DNA of 64,000 nucleotides from Melampsora larici-populina 98AG31 (GCF_000204055.1 NW_006768776.1:1309168-1373167), one strand, 5' to 3'; shown: positions 35,476 to 46,657, counted from the first letter of the stretch. The notes: a model not told the origin generated them from the sequence alone. Program-made: numbers and translations.

Positions 35476-36687
35476 TTAGACATGTACATCTTGAGACATG
35501 CGATATCCGGAGCGACGGTAAAGTTTTTTTGTTAAGGTGGCATCGAATGTTTCCATGGCTGCCTTACGTATCGGTTCCTTAGGGTTTCTAGTGTGAGACA
35601 GAATTTGGGACCTACGAAGACGATATTTCAAGACGTTGAATCCTAATTCAATCGGATTCAACTCTGGACAATAGGCAGGTAGATATCGGAGGAGAACACC
35701 TACCAACCACACTTGTTAGTAAAGAGTAGACACTCAAGAGGAACTGAGGCGAGATGGAAGATGAAAAACAAACCTTTTCTTTCACATAGCTCACGAATGT
35801 GCCCACCATGATGGATGGATGCGTTATCCAGGACAAGTATACTGTTGGGAGCTGGGTATCGATTCATGCGGGGGAGCTGAGTTATCATGCAAGAGATTAG
35901 TGAAGAGATTAATATAGATGAGGATGCAACCTACCAGATTGTATTCGAGAAACTGCTCAAAGCGTTTTCGTTTAACCGAGCCCTCTACCACCGATAGAGC
36001 CAAGATGCCGTGGTAACTAATCGCAGGGAGGAGTGAGAAGCGACTCCGATAGAGTTTGGGAACATTGCGACTAGTTCGTGACCCAATTTTTGCTCGCTGT
36101 CGTACTCGCAGGAGATCACGCCCGCAGATCGCACTCTCATCTATGCAGATGTAATGAAATCAAAATAAAAAAGGAAGAGAATCAATTATCAAAGAAAATA
36201 ATATAGAGAAGAGAGTGTACACACCAGTGAACACCATAAAATGAGAAGGAGTGTCCATGTGTTCATTCATCCATTGGAGTTTAGCCCAGACATTCTTCCG
36301 AACATTGCTCACTGCGGCTTTCTTCAAACTGATAAGTAGGCGGGATCGAAGTTCAAGTTGGATTGTACTTTTTGAGGGCATTATTCCGTGTGCATTGTAA
36401 AGCTGTTCCCGCACCTCGTCCAGGAAAAGTGATGGATTCTCGTCGATGATTCTTTCCATGAATTGACGATCATTGTTATTCAAAACTCGGTGTCGACCTC
36501 TTTGCTGGTAATCATGAGGATCTCGGATAACGGCTCGAGTGTGGCGGTAAAGAGCCATCCATCGCCGAAATGAACGTTCAGATATGGGCTGTTTCAGTCG
36601 GCGTCGAATGATTGACCTAGGGAGTCCTCGTAGTCGCCAAGTCACCGCCAGGACTTTGATGTCTGGTGAATAATAACGATATGGCAT
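35476..36687 (-). CDS. Tc1/mariner (IS630-type) DD34E transposase
   Basis: Exons 36687-36225, 36140-35935, 35876-35774 and 35699-35476 give 331 residues with no stop. The N-terminal 110 residues form paired HTH units (IIRRRLKQPISERSFRRWM). The catalytic triad is Asp155 (FTDES), Asp240 (LVLDNASIHHGG) and Glu275 (YCPELNPIE), with 34 residues between the last two. It cuts at the TIRs and integrates at TA. The start ATG is the first in frame after the inner end of the right TIR. Three short introns in a mariner gene are unusual outside fungi. Confidence 0.9.
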
Positions 36688-36750
36688 TTGATGCAAAAAA
36701 TCAAATCAAGAATAGTGACGGTGAGGATGAGGTGGAGTTGAATACAGGCT

Positions 36751-36905
36751 GCAGGCTGTGATTTTGGGACCCTGAAGTTTTTTTGGGTGCATCGGATTTG
36801 GATTTTGGGGACCTGCGCAGCAGCTGCACAGCAGGCTGCGGCCAAATTCGAGCTCACTTCTCTTTCATCAGTGGTCGACCCGGTCAACTTTTTTAGCAAA
36901 GGTAG
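36751..36905 (-). repeat. right TIR of the Tc1/mariner element (155 bp)
   Basis: Inverse of 32569-32723. The single difference is CACTGATG-type against CGCTGATG-type text near position 33. Confidence 0.92.
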
Positions 36906-36907
36906 TA

Positions 36908-38004
36908 CTCGCACAAACGGTTATTGTCATTTCCGTCTTCGAATGCAAACTCATCGACCTCTCATAGATTTCGCCGCTCTTGCGCCTTCCAGTGTACATC
37001 GATTTTGAAGAACAGCAAGTATGTACTCTCGAGTCTCACTCGAGTCTCCACTCGGATTGTCAGCGAAGAATTTCGACCTTGATCCTATGAAACGACAAAT
37101 TACGATGAAAACTCATGACCGAAAAATCGATAGATGCTTTCCAGCTGGCCTTACCACGAATTGGGATGTTTATGTCTTCATGCCCACGAAAAATCTCAAG
37201 AGTACATTGTGACTTGCAGGACGTGACAGGAAGATTGGAACCAGACACAGAAGGGCTAGATCTATCATTTGAAGCTGACCGGGACGGACTCTACCGCAAT
37301 TACCTGCACTCGATGTACCATTATATAGCCTATCAGATACGGAGGCCTTGAAGGTGTCATCTCTGCTGCTGCTCGGCGTGCGGAAAGAAAACCGAGTCTG
37401 ATAATGCTTTGTTGGGGATGTTTGAGACAAGTTTTGTCTGGGGTCAGTTGTATTTGCATTTTCTTGCTCTTATACTAGAGTTGTACTGAAGTGTTTGTGC
37501 GTCTACAGATCGGTGTGTGGTCGATTTTGAAGTCTTAACTGATAATCATTTGAGAGTTTGTAGTGGATGTGGAAGAAAATCTGGGATGAAGTTAAAAAGT
37601 TAAGAATAAATTGTTGATGGAAGATGTTGTTGGAATCACGGTATTAGATGGAACATTAATTGATCTTTTTCAAATTATCAAATATTATATTGTCAAGAAT
37701 AACATATATGCATCCTCAACAGATATTTCAATCCACAACAGTACGACGGTCTTCATCTTTCATCATATGTCACTGGATCCCAGGACTATGAAGCTGCGAA
37801 TTAGGTTGCAAAACGTGTTTCATTGACTGAATGCAAGCCAGTGAGAACAGAACCCCGATGCAAGCCCTGGGCATATACAAAGTGAGCTGCAAGCCACGGG
37901 TCAATGACACAAGACTCCAGTATAGCATGATTACATCTTGACAAAGAAGCTCATCATAGACTAAAAAAGACTTTTCACATTGACGAGGCTTATCCGTGGT
38001 TCTG
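36908..38004. other. spacer between mariner element and carboxylesterase
   Basis: Several 60-85-codon open frames overlap on both strands at 37020-37460. None has a recognisable motif or clear splice partners. No repeat of the window recurs here. Confidence 0.4.
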
Positions 38005-40970
38005 TCAATTGGGTTGGAGAGCTAGAGATACTGAATGTGAGCTAAGATATCTCATTTGCTCAGAGCGGAATGTATCACTAATTGTCCCTGTTGATCCCTG
38101 AGCCCCAATCGATATCAATTGGCAATCTTCTCCGTATTCCGGCCAATTGAGGAGGCCTTCAACATTGGGATTCATTGTATTCACAAACGCGATCCAGCGA
38201 GATTGGTAGTCCTTTGTACGATTTCCAGGTAGCCAACCAAACACAAAAGGAAGATCTGTGTTATGAAAAGCGCCTGGTTTTTAATCATATCAGTATCATC
38301 TTGGAATTGATATCGTGAAGCAAAAAAAAGATATGAATACAATACCTAAGAGAGGAAACCACTTGAATCCTTTGTCGATGTAACTCCAAACAGGCATATG
38401 GGCCCGAGTGAGTTCGAGGAACGTTCTGCGTGGAGCCTAGAGGTATGAAAGCAATAACTAAACTCTTTGGACACTATTTTGAAACTCTGCTGAATCAGAC
38501 ACATTACATGATTAACTATACCTGGAATTGACAGTCCCCAAATAGAGAGGCCAGCCTTTTAGAAACAGGAGTCAAGACGTTTGAAAAACCGGTATCATAG
38601 GGTGAACCTAAGCTTGGATTACTTGGGTAGAGACTTAAAATTTCTTCGATCTCAGATGTCGATGCGTTTTGAAAAAAACTTTACTGAGATCTGATGAAGG
38701 ATAACGACGACTTCTGATCAGCTGTTATAGAAACAATCGAAATTGATCAGCGCAAACTCCTCATTACAATTTCGCAAGCGGCTTTCATTCATAATGGGAA
38801 GTAATCCCAGTGTTAGAAATGTCCCTTCATCATCGAGATCACCTGTTATCATTGGAATCTTGGCAACTTTTGTGGAATGATTTCAATCGTCGAAATATTC
38901 AATATAAGGTCAGACAAAGGAATATCTGCAATTGCGAAAGCTAGATCACGACTGACAGTTTCCTTTGGTCAATGATCCGATCAAAGTGTCTGTCACAAAA
39001 TCTCCGTCGATGCGAGGGATCCATCGGAATGGAGCTTCTTGCATCCCAAGTGGCCCCTCGATCAAAGAAACTCCACGACTATGTTTAGCTCAAAGCTCAG
39101 AATCAGCCTCTTGTCAAGAACTTGCCTCTTGAGGATAGGGTTGATACTAACGTACAAGAAGGTGTCAAAGTCAAGGTCCCTCAGGCACTGTAGCAGATCC
39201 TTTTGACGACTACATCCAGTCGCCTTCACCATCTCGTCAAACTCCTTCTGTCCGCCCGCAGCTGAATCTGTGTACTAGTTTCAACTTGTGTGTGGCAACG
39301 AATCTGCTACTTGTACAGGCAAATGACTTACTGGGACCGGGATTTGCAGTTCCACTTTGAAAGAAAACGTGTTAGTCCCGTATCTGCATCAGAGTCTTCC
39401 CTAAAGAATCACCTTTGACAAATGGCGGCTCTGAAGAGGCCTTCGTGATTTCCATTGTAAGCCATAACGTGGTGCGAGACAGAGATTGCACCGGCTGTAA
39501 TAACGTCAACACATCGATTGCTTGAGCTATGATCCAAGTTTCGCAATGACTCCCAAGAGAAGCGTCTGTCCGGGAAGGAACAGAGGAAGTGACGTCGAAA
39601 TACCTGATTGGCCAGCTAGAGTAATCTTGGATGGGTCACCCCCGAAATTGCCAATGTATTTCTGAAGAAGCCATCAAACACAAGGCTGCTTTTAAATTCA
39701 ATCATCTCTTTTAACGAAATTTATCGGTTTGGGAATTTTACCTGGATCCACTTGAGAGCCAATCTTTGATCCTTCAAACCGAGATTGGTGACACCCTCTG
39801 CCCTGACCTCCTTACCACCCAGGGCACCGAAAGCCTTTGCGAGCAGAAGATAAGAGTTAACTCCTCATAATCAAAGCTCTATCAATCAAAAATCATTGAC
39901 ATTCATTCAATAGTTCATAGCTACAAAGATGATCGGGGTCTTCAGTTCAATACTAGTCGAAACGATGTTTTCACCGCTATAATAGCCTGACCCTCCGAAC
40001 TCGCCAGCGCCACCAAATTTGAAGGACAATCGATCGAGTTTAATTCGCGGAACTTGTCAAGATGCTTAGACCTTGATATGAATGCTCACAAATGTAAACC
40101 ATGACTGGTAAGCTTGTCCCTTTGTTTCTCAGTGCCGGTCTTTGTACCTGAGTATGTGTATCATCATGTGTTTCAGAAAGGTGAGACAAAAGTACACAAC
40201 ACTGAAGCAAAAGTTAATAAAATTACATCAAGTGTTAAGCAGTCTTCTTGCCCAACAGCCAAAGGACCGATAACAGGCGAATTCTGTCGCGATAAGACTA
40301 TTTCTGTTAAAACTTTGTCTAAAACACGTCGTCCTGCGACAGGCCACTTTTGTGGACACCCAGGTGGAAATGTCTAGATATCGAATGTTTCGCATCAAAG
40401 ATAAACAGATAAATGTCAAACAGGGGGGGATGTAGAGAACTTAGTTTGGGTCAGGTTTACCGTAGCATTGAAATTTGGATATGTACGACGAGGCGGTACT
40501 GGGTTTCTTAATCTCATTGGTCCTGTTGGTGGCTCAGCCTAGTGATTCGATCGAGGAAATTAGGCGTCAGTCTTTTTAACTCCGCTGATTGTATACCATG
40601 GAACTCACGTAAGGTATTCCGGTGAAAGACTCCACTTCACCTCTTCTTTTACCAATAAAGTTTCCATAATCTAGTTGTACCTCCGGTTTACCTGATGTGG
40701 TCGGTCGGCGATGAAATGTTTGAAATGAAAGGTGATAAATCGTAAAGAGTTCATGATGAACTAACCTTTTTGAAAGTCTTCATCTTTCTTGCCACGTGAT
40801 AGGATAGCTTCATCAGCTGGCAGGTTGTCCATGAATTTTAAAGCTGGTTCGCGCAAAGCCCATTTCTTGATAGCCTGGGGAAATAAGACACCTTCAAGAA
40901 ATCCATGTGAATATTGAGGAAATGAGGCCGCCAAAAAATACAAACCGTAGGCGAAGAAGTTATAACACAT
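38005..40970 (-). pseudogene. type-B carboxylesterase/lipase, many exons, one nonsense codon
   Basis: Alpha/beta-hydrolase of the carboxylesterase B family, probably secreted: ATG at 40970 opens MCYNFFAYGLYFLAASFPQY. Exons that can be set are 40970-40766, 40691-40609, 40538-40461, 40373-40227 (GQEDCLTLD) and 40147-40090 (LPVMVYI). Then come GGAGEFGGSGYYSGENIVS, FGALGGKEVRAEGVTNLGL, the nucleophile region ITLAGQS/AGAISVSHHV (Gln replaces the usual Glu of GESAG), the acid region GDLDDEGTFLTLGLLP, and a C-terminus FGWLPGNRTKDYQSRWIAF. The oxyanion-hole His of HGG is not seen; the splice acceptor there is unclear and Phe precedes GG. A TGA at 39907-39909 replaces the Arg of the conserved AMNYR motif. 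Likely a recently dead secreted hydrolase gene. Confidence 0.8.
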
Positions 40971-41280
40971 TTTGAAGTTCAATGAACGCTGTGAAGACCG
41001 TGTGGGAGACCGTTCTATATGAGTCGAGTGCTTGAATATATTACAGCGATAATCTTTTGGGCTGTAACCTGAGTGCCATCAGAAGAGAGAGATCACGCCG
41101 ATAATGAGATGCTGCGAGACCCATCGGATAGGCGGTCATGATCCACACAGGAAAGCTTTTGCTGAGTCGATCATATCACGACTTTGAAAGCTGCACCGCT
41201 GTATTTACTTGGCAACTGAAAATCTAGCATACTATGAGCCGCTGGATGGACTTGGAGGCAAATGAACACTGTCGTGAGCA
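40971..41280. other. upstream region of the carboxylesterase gene
   Basis: Holds its promoter. No gene seen. The Ngaro element begins at 41281. Confidence 0.4.
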
Positions 41281-41577
41281 AATCCATTCCTTATTCGAAA
41301 GGTGGTAGTTCTTGGTTAGGTGAAGAGAGACCTGAGGAATCTCTCCACGTTCACACCACTCAGCGTACAGATACGTTTCTGAGTTGAGCTGCCTAATCTA
41401 CCCGAGCATATCCATCCACCTAGATTACATTGTCCCTCTAGAGACTCCATAACCTATACGTGGTGTGGGGGGGGGTCCCAAGAGGAGTGGACCCCAAATC
41501 GAGAAAATAATAAACTCAATTCGAGATCCACCTCCCTTGGGCGAGAATAGGCTCGAGAAGGTTCGACTTCTCAACCC
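41281..41577 (-). repeat. Ngaro split repeat B2
   Basis: Starts AATCCATTCCTTATTCG and ends GACTTCTCAACCC. It is a direct copy of 41866-42337 apart from small indels and the MITE in the other copy. It also serves as the empty site for that MITE. Confidence 0.85.
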
Positions 41578-41591
41578 GGGAGGCGGGTGGG

Positions 41592-41868
41592 TTTTTAACT
41601 GACTTTTCTAAGAGTTTTGGTATACTCTTCGACAATCACTTGCCCAAGGAGGAGTGCAGGATGCGGTGCTAGAGATAGGAATGGTGAAATTGGAAGGATT
41701 GTTGTGAGGAAAAATTTTTCCCCCTCTCAATCCATTCTTCCAAATTCACCATACATAAATGTCACAGTTCCTATGACATCTATGTGTGATTGCACCCGCA
41801 CCTGTCACTCCTCTCTTCCTCAGGAATGGACTATATTGTACATCCTCAGGCTCCTGAACACTACCAAT
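41592..41868 (-). repeat. Ngaro split repeat A2
   Basis: 277 bp from TTTTTAACTGAC to CTACCAAT. It matches 63218-63494 with only a few differences, for example TCTTCGACAATC against TCTTTGAAAATC. Confidence 0.9.
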
Positions 41869-42337
41869 CCATTCCTTATTCGAAAGGTGGTAGTTCTTGG
41901 TTAGGTGAAGGAGACCTGAGGATCTCTCCACGTTCACACCACTCAGCGTACAGATACGTTTCTGAGTTGAGTTGCCTAATCTATCCCGAGCATATCCATC
42001 CACCTAGATTACATTGTCCCTCTAGGACTCCATAACCTATACAGTCAAACCCGCGCAAATGCATACCCGCGCAGGTGCATAACCCTTGATAATGCATAGA
42101 AAAAATCTAGAATCTTGACGCTTTTTACTGCCAAATTTGACAACAGAAATGCATAACCCGTCAAAATGCATAGCAAAAGTCTTCCACCCAAATTATGCGT
42201 TTGCGCGGGTTTGACTGTACGTGGTGTGTGGGGGGTCCCAAGAGGAGTGGACCCCAAATCGAGAAAATAATAAACTCAATTCGAGATCCACCTCCCTTGG
42301 GCGAGAATAGGCTCGAGAAGGTTCGACTTCTCAACCC
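41866..42337 (-). repeat. Ngaro split repeat B1 (interrupted by a MITE)
   Basis: Direct copy of B2 (41281-41577) overlapping A2 at the AAT core. The MITE 42042-42217 plus one TA is extra. Confidence 0.85.
42042..42217. mobile_element. 176-bp TA-flanked MITE with empty-site proof
   Basis: TIRs CAGTCAAACCCGCGCAAA and inverse, TA on both sides (42040-42041 and 42218-42219). The B2 copy reads straight through as CCTATACGTGGTG, which is the unoccupied site. Tc1/mariner/pogo-like by its TA duplication. Confidence 0.95.
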
Positions 42338-42520
42338 CTCTCCTCGCGAGAAGGTACAGAATCGTGAGCCTGGGAAGTCGAACCCCCCAACTCAGTGCCT
42401 TTGCGAGGAGTCACTCATACCTCACCCTCATCATCTATGCCGGGCTTTCCAGCCCCTCCGACGGAGCAGGGATTCGCCCTGTGCCATTCCACTACCGGGC
42501 TGTGTTTGGCCACTCAGTTT
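42338..42520. other. Ngaro 3' region before the Copia insertion
   Basis: Non-coding, with an imperfect inverted pair around CTCGCGAG/TGCGAGGAG. The last five bases, AGTTT (42516-42520), are the left Copia target duplication. Confidence 0.5.
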
Positions 42521-42765
42521 TATAATAGATAGGACGAGATGTGAGGTTAGCTCAGATCCCAGGTATCGGCTCCACAACTGATGATTTTCATTACCTATAA
42601 TAGATAGGACGAGATGTGAGGTTAGCTCAGATCCCAGGTATCGGCTCCACAACTGATGATGATGTGGAAGCCGATGCCGAGGATCAGAGACTATATCTAA
42701 CACAAGCTGTACAAAGTCACGTGATCTGCTGTGGCGCAGTCGTGTACACACACCAGTCTACAACA
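42521..42765 (-). repeat. Copia 3' LTR (contains a 75-bp internal duplication)
   Basis: On the minus strand it starts TGTTGTAGACTGG. A 75-bp unit from TATAATAGATAGGACGAG is repeated twice in tandem (42521-42595 and from 42596). The same arrangement is in the other LTR, so it predates this insertion. Confidence 0.92.
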
Positions 42766-42883
42766 CCCCCCCCACGACAAGCCACAGATAACCTCTAAAG
42801 ATTGAAAGACAAAAAAATAACAGAAAAGAAAAACATAAAATCATGAACACAACAACACAAAACTTGTAAAAAAATAAGAAACT

Positions 42884-45800
42884 TCATTCTAAACTAAGAT
42901 TTCTTCTGCCTATTTCGAAAAGTTGAGGTCCGAGAGCTTTGGTCAATATATCTGCTTTTTGATTCTTCGAATCTACCCAATGAAGTGTCACAGTTCCTTT
43001 GAATAATTGCTCGTTCACATAGTAGAATTCTCTATCTGTGTGTCTGGTGCGTTTGTTTGAGGAATTGTCTTTGGACACATGAATAGCAGACGTGTTATCA
43101 CAAAATAAGCTAACAGGACCCATCTCTCCCACTACATCACTAACCAAATTCCTCAACCACACCGCATCCCTCGCCGCTGTTCCTAAGGCCATATACTCTG
43201 CGTGACAAGTGGAAGTTGCGACACACCCTTGACGTTTTGAAGTCCAAGATAATGGGCATCCTAAGAAAAACATCACAAATCCATGTACCGACCGTGAGTA
43301 TTCACCACCCCAATTCGCGTCCACATAAGTATGTAACCCTGTCTTTACTTCTCCTTTCAATGGCTTGATCTTCAACTTCAGGCATCCGGTGGTCTTCAAA
43401 TATCTAAGCACCCCTTGAATCGCATCCCAATGTTGTTTCGTTGGACGTGCGGAGTATCGTGCGAGAAAGTTGGTCGCATATGTGAGGTCTGGTCTCGTCG
43501 CTATGGCTAGATAGTTAAGGCAGCCAATAACTGATAAATAAGACGTTCGATCAATAGACTCCTCGTCGTCCGTAGGTGAAGTCGGGAGGTTTGACAAATT
43601 CAGCGGGGTTGAGAGTTTTCCGGGGGTTTCTAAGAATTCCTCTATAATTTTGTTAGTTAGTCCACCTGGCGATAATTCAAAAGATACGTCATCCAACCTC
43701 TTAATATCAATTCCAATAATGCAATCTAAACTTTCTGACCATCTTATCTTCAAATCCTTGATCAAAGCCTCAGCCACTTCTCTCAACAACTCTACACTAC
43801 TACCTGTCACTGCACCGTCATCCACATGTACCCACACTATACACATCTCATCACCCCTCTTGCACACATACAAAGATTGATCAAATTGACTTGGTACAAA
43901 ACCAAGTTTCTTCAAAATACCTTCAAAATGTTTCCACCAACATCTAGCACCTTGCTTCGTCCCATAAAGAGCCTTCACTGCTTCTAGTATCTTTCCTGCT
44001 TTCCTAGCTGCCTCCATACAACCAGGTGGTAATTTAAAGAAGATTCTCTTCGTGATGTCGCTATGAAGATATGCCGCTGTCACATCAAACGAATGTACTG
44101 GCCAACCGAGTCGTGCACACAGAGTGAGTATAAAACGCAAAGACGCTACACACGCAGTTGGCGCAAACGTCTCATCATAGTCGATGCCTTCTCGTTGATT
44201 GAAACCTTGAGCAACCAGTCTGGCTTTGAATTTAATCGGTTTACCATTTGAGTCCAGTTGTTTGTGAGTGAAAACCCATTTGAGTCCTAACACGTTCACG
44301 TTGTCAGGTCGATCGATTATCTTCCACACACCCATATCATCCATCGCCTTCAATTCAACATCCACTGCTTTCCTCCACTCCTCTGAGTACTCATCATTCA
44401 TTGCCTCCTTCCAGTTCTTAGGTTCCTTCAAACATGATCGCAAATTTACAGAAGAACTAGTACTGTCCGTTAAAGCATCCTCTTCCTGCACCTTATTTTC
44501 ACCTGTGAAATCTCCGAGAGTCAATGCATTTATGATAAATTCAAGAGCACCTTTCTTAGGTGGATCATTCAGTATCTTGTTCAGTGAATCTGAGGTAGTC
44601 GCCTTGGGTGATTCGGGTGTCGAATATACGAACTTGTCTTCATAAGGAAATTTAGCAATACCAGTCTTGAGGAGAACTTTGGAACCCGGATCGTAGAACA
44701 CCCAGCCTTTTCCACCTTCAACATACCCAATCATAACACACTTCCGCCCTCTGTCATCTAGTTTCCCGTGACGTTGAGCTTCATGACGATGAATAAAGGC
44801 AGTCGATCCAAACGTCCGAATGATGTCGAGTTGTGGTTTTCGTCCGTAAAAAAGTTCGTACGGGGTGCTGTCGCCAGTAAGGCTGTTTGGTAGCCTGTTG
44901 TGTAAGTAGCAAGCTGTGACATAAGCGAAAGACCAGAAGGTTTGAGGTAGGTGGGATGCCACCAACATCGTCCTCCCCATATCACTAATGGTTCTGTTGA
45001 GTCTTTCAGCAACTCCGTTCTGTTCTGGTTCATAAGGGTTAGAATGTTCATGTACAATCCCTTTCGATTTCAGCCAGTTACTGAAAGTGGTCTTGATATA
45101 CTCTCCACCACCATCTGTACGTACATGTTTCACCTTGAAACCTGTTTCTCGTTCCCAACGGTTGATTGTCCGAGTGAAGGCGTCATGAACGTCTGACTTG
45201 TTCTTGATGATCACAATGTCTGAAAAGGTTGTTGCTACGTCTCGGAAGGTGACTGTGAAGCGGTTACCGTTAACGTCCTCCGGGAAAGGACCCATGACGT
45301 CTGATACGATGACATCCAAAAGCCGCAATTCCCTTCCCGTTCTTCCTAGTTTACGTTGTCGAGTGCTTTTACAGGTAAGACAATCCTCACAGGTGAAGGT
45401 AGCTGCAGGGATGGAAGTAGGTAGACCGAGGCCTAGTTGTCCGGCACACAGCTTTCTAATCCTCTTCATATCCACATGACCAAAACGTCGATGCCAGAGG
45501 TAAGTTAAGTCAACATCTTTCTCAGCGCTAAGAGCTGTAACTCTTCCGATCCTCTCAGGTGCAATCTCTTTACAAAAAATTGGTTTCATTGCATTGATCA
45601 TCCATTTTCTATCTTTATAAGCAGCAACAATTGAACCTCCACCAGGTAATCTAATGACCATATCCTTTCCCCATACCCATAGCCTAGCACCTTGCTCCAC
45701 CAGAGACGCTTGAGAAATCAGAGTATTGGTTGCTTGAGGGCTATAGTAGACGTCGTCGATGATGTAATCTGATCCTGAGTCGGTTTTCACTCGTAAAGAC

Positions 45801-46657
45801 CCTTTCCCTATTATCAGGGCATGATCTCCATGAGCAGCTGTCTTCAATTGGATGGGGGGAGATATCTTCTGATAATTGAGAAGAGAAGATAACGCATTGC
45901 TCACATGATGCGTCGCACCACTATCCAACAAGTACTCGGTGGGAGTCTCATCCGCGTCGTTGCCTTCAGCACTCCATGCTACGGTCGATGCTGAGACTTG
46001 CGATACTGCGGCTGGTTGAGATGAAGATGAAGGTGGAATGTCGAGATGAACGTTATGGGCTGAAATAAACGAGTCAGGTACGCCGTACGTGGCTGAACCA
46101 AACATTGCCAATCGAGTGTAAAAGATGTTGTTCGTGCATTTCACCCAGTCGTTATAGTGAGGGGCTGAACGAGGTTGGCCTCTCTTAGCTGATCCACAAG
46201 TAAGTTTCCCATGCCCGAATTTAGCACAATGAAAGCATTGCCAAATCCTATCATGCACTTCCTTCGTCGATGAATTCGATGGTGCAATAGGTGATCTGAC
46301 AGTCTTTTCTCGTTCTTTATCATCAGGGAATAGAGGAGAAGGGGGCATAGGTCCTTGCGGTCGAGGGTTGTACGTTTGACGCGGTGACTTGGACTGATAC
46401 GTAGACGATCCCTGGCTGGACGAGTTGTTCCACTTTGACGTATTCATCTTCTGAAATGAGCTCGTCAACGCTTGAATACTTTGATCGCTTTCATTGACTG
46501 TCTTCCTGGTGGTAATTAAGTTTTGATAACTAGCTCTAACTTCAGATAAGGAGAATTGAGATTTGTCTGTACGGTATCGTGCATCAAGATTCGTGTTCAA
46601 AACATCCATGCCAAACTCTCCTGTAGTAGGTGAACATAATTGTACGATCATACCCTT
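42884..46657 (-). CDS. Copia pol: zinc knuckle, protease, integrase, RT, RNase H
   Basis: Order on the minus strand: zinc knuckle CFHCAKFGHGKLTC; protease YLLDSGATHHV; integrase HHCC (HRRFGHVD...CEDCLTC) and DDE core (VSDVMGPF, VRTDGGGEY, NGVAERLNRT); RT with FKARLVAQGF, DVTAAYLHSD and VHVDDGAV; RNase H with TYVDANWGGE, CHAEYMALG and FCDNTSAI; end near ILTKALG. About 1257 residues are open without a stop. Integrase before RT defines Copia. It is in the same frame as the gag part, so originally a single polyprotein. It stops shortly before the 3' LTR. Confidence 0.95.
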   Translation of the reverse strand, partial: KGMIVQLCSPTTGEFGMDVLNTNLDARYRTDKSQFSLSEVRASYQNLITTRKTVNESDQSIQALTSSFQKMNTSKWNNSSSQGSSTYQSKSPRQTYNPRPQGPMPPSPLFPDDKEREKTVRSPIAPSNSSTKEVHDRIWQCFHCAKFGHGKLTCGSAKRGQPRSAPHYNDWVKCTNNIFYTRLAMFGSATYGVPDSFISAHNVHLDIPPSSSSQPAAVSQVSASTVAWSAEGNDADETPTEYLLDSGATHHVSNALSSLLNYQKISPPIQLKTAAHGDHALIIGKGSLRVKTDSGSDYIIDDVYYSPQATNTLISQASLVEQGARLWVWGKDMVIRLPGGGSIVAAYKDRKWMINAMKPIFCKEIAPERIGRVTALSAEKDVDLTYLWHRRFGHVDMKRIRKLCAGQLGLGLPTSIPAATFTCEDCLTCKSTRQRKLGRTGRELRLLDVIVSDVMGPFPEDVNGNRFTVTFRDVATTFSDIVIIKNKSDVHDAFTRTINRWERETGFKVKHVRTDGGGEYIKTTFSNWLKSKGIVHEHSNPYEPEQNGVAERLNRTISDMGRTMLVASHLPQTFWSFAYVTACYLHNRLPNSLTGDSTPYELFYGRKPQLDIIRTFGSTAFIHRHEAQRHGKLDDRGRKCVMIGYVEGGKGWVFYDPGSKVLLKTGIAKFPYEDKFVYSTPESPKATTSDSLNKILNDPPKKGALEFIINALTLGDFTGENKVQEEDALTDSTSSSVNLRSCLKEPKNWKEAMNDEYSEEWRKAVDVELKAMDDMGVWKIIDRPDNVNVLGLKWVFTHKQLDSNGKPIKFKARLVAQGFNQREGIDYDETFAPTACVASLRFILTLCARLGWPVHSFDVTAAYLHSDITKRIFFKLPPGCMEAARKAGKILEAVKALYGTKQGARCWWKHFEGILKKLGFVPSQFDQSLYVCKRGDEMCIVWVHVDDGAVTGSSVELLREVAEALIKDLKIRWSESLDCIIGIDIKRLDDVSFELSPGGLTNKIIEEFLETPGKLSTPLNLSNLPTSPTDDEESIDRTSYLSVIGCLNYLAIATRPDLTYATNFLARYSARPTKQHWDAIQGVLRYLKTTGCLKLKIKPLKGEVKTGLHTYVDANWGGEYSRSVHGFVMFFLGCPLSWTSKRQGCVATSTCHAEYMALGTAARDAVWLRNLVSDVVGEMGPVSLFCDNTSAIHVSKDNSSNKRTRHTDREFYYVNEQLFKGTVTLHWVDSKNQKADILTKALGPQLFEIGRRNLSLE

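Larger units (their letters stand above)
32569..36905. mobile_element. intact-looking two-gene Tc1/mariner element
   Basis: TIRs of 155 bp (32569-32723 and 36751-36905) differ at one base and start CTACCTTTGCTAAAAAAG. TA flanks both sides (32567-32568 and 36906-36907). The element contains a DD34E transposase (minus) and a convergent second gene (plus). Both read through without stops after splicing. Near-identical TIRs and open genes suggest recent, possibly current, activity. Sequence 34457-35475 between the two 3' ends is AT-rich without a gene. Confidence 0.9.

Noticed and set aside
40148..40460. Possible retrotransposon fragment (plus-strand frame with ATGHFCGHPGGNV and a TGTAGAGAAC motif) interrupting the carboxylesterase
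   Set aside because: On the minus strand 40373-40227 is a phase-0 exon reading PPGCPQKW...GQEDCLTLD, exactly the missing carboxylesterase exon. The plus-strand frame is its shadow.
42430..42505. tRNA-like text on minus (GGGCGAATCCC near a CCCGG stem)
   Set aside because: No cloverleaf with proper acceptor, D and anticodon arms could be drawn.
42545..42560. GGTTAGCTCAG resembling a pol III A box in the Copia LTR
   Set aside because: No B box at the right spacing; it is repeated as part of the 75-bp LTR duplication.
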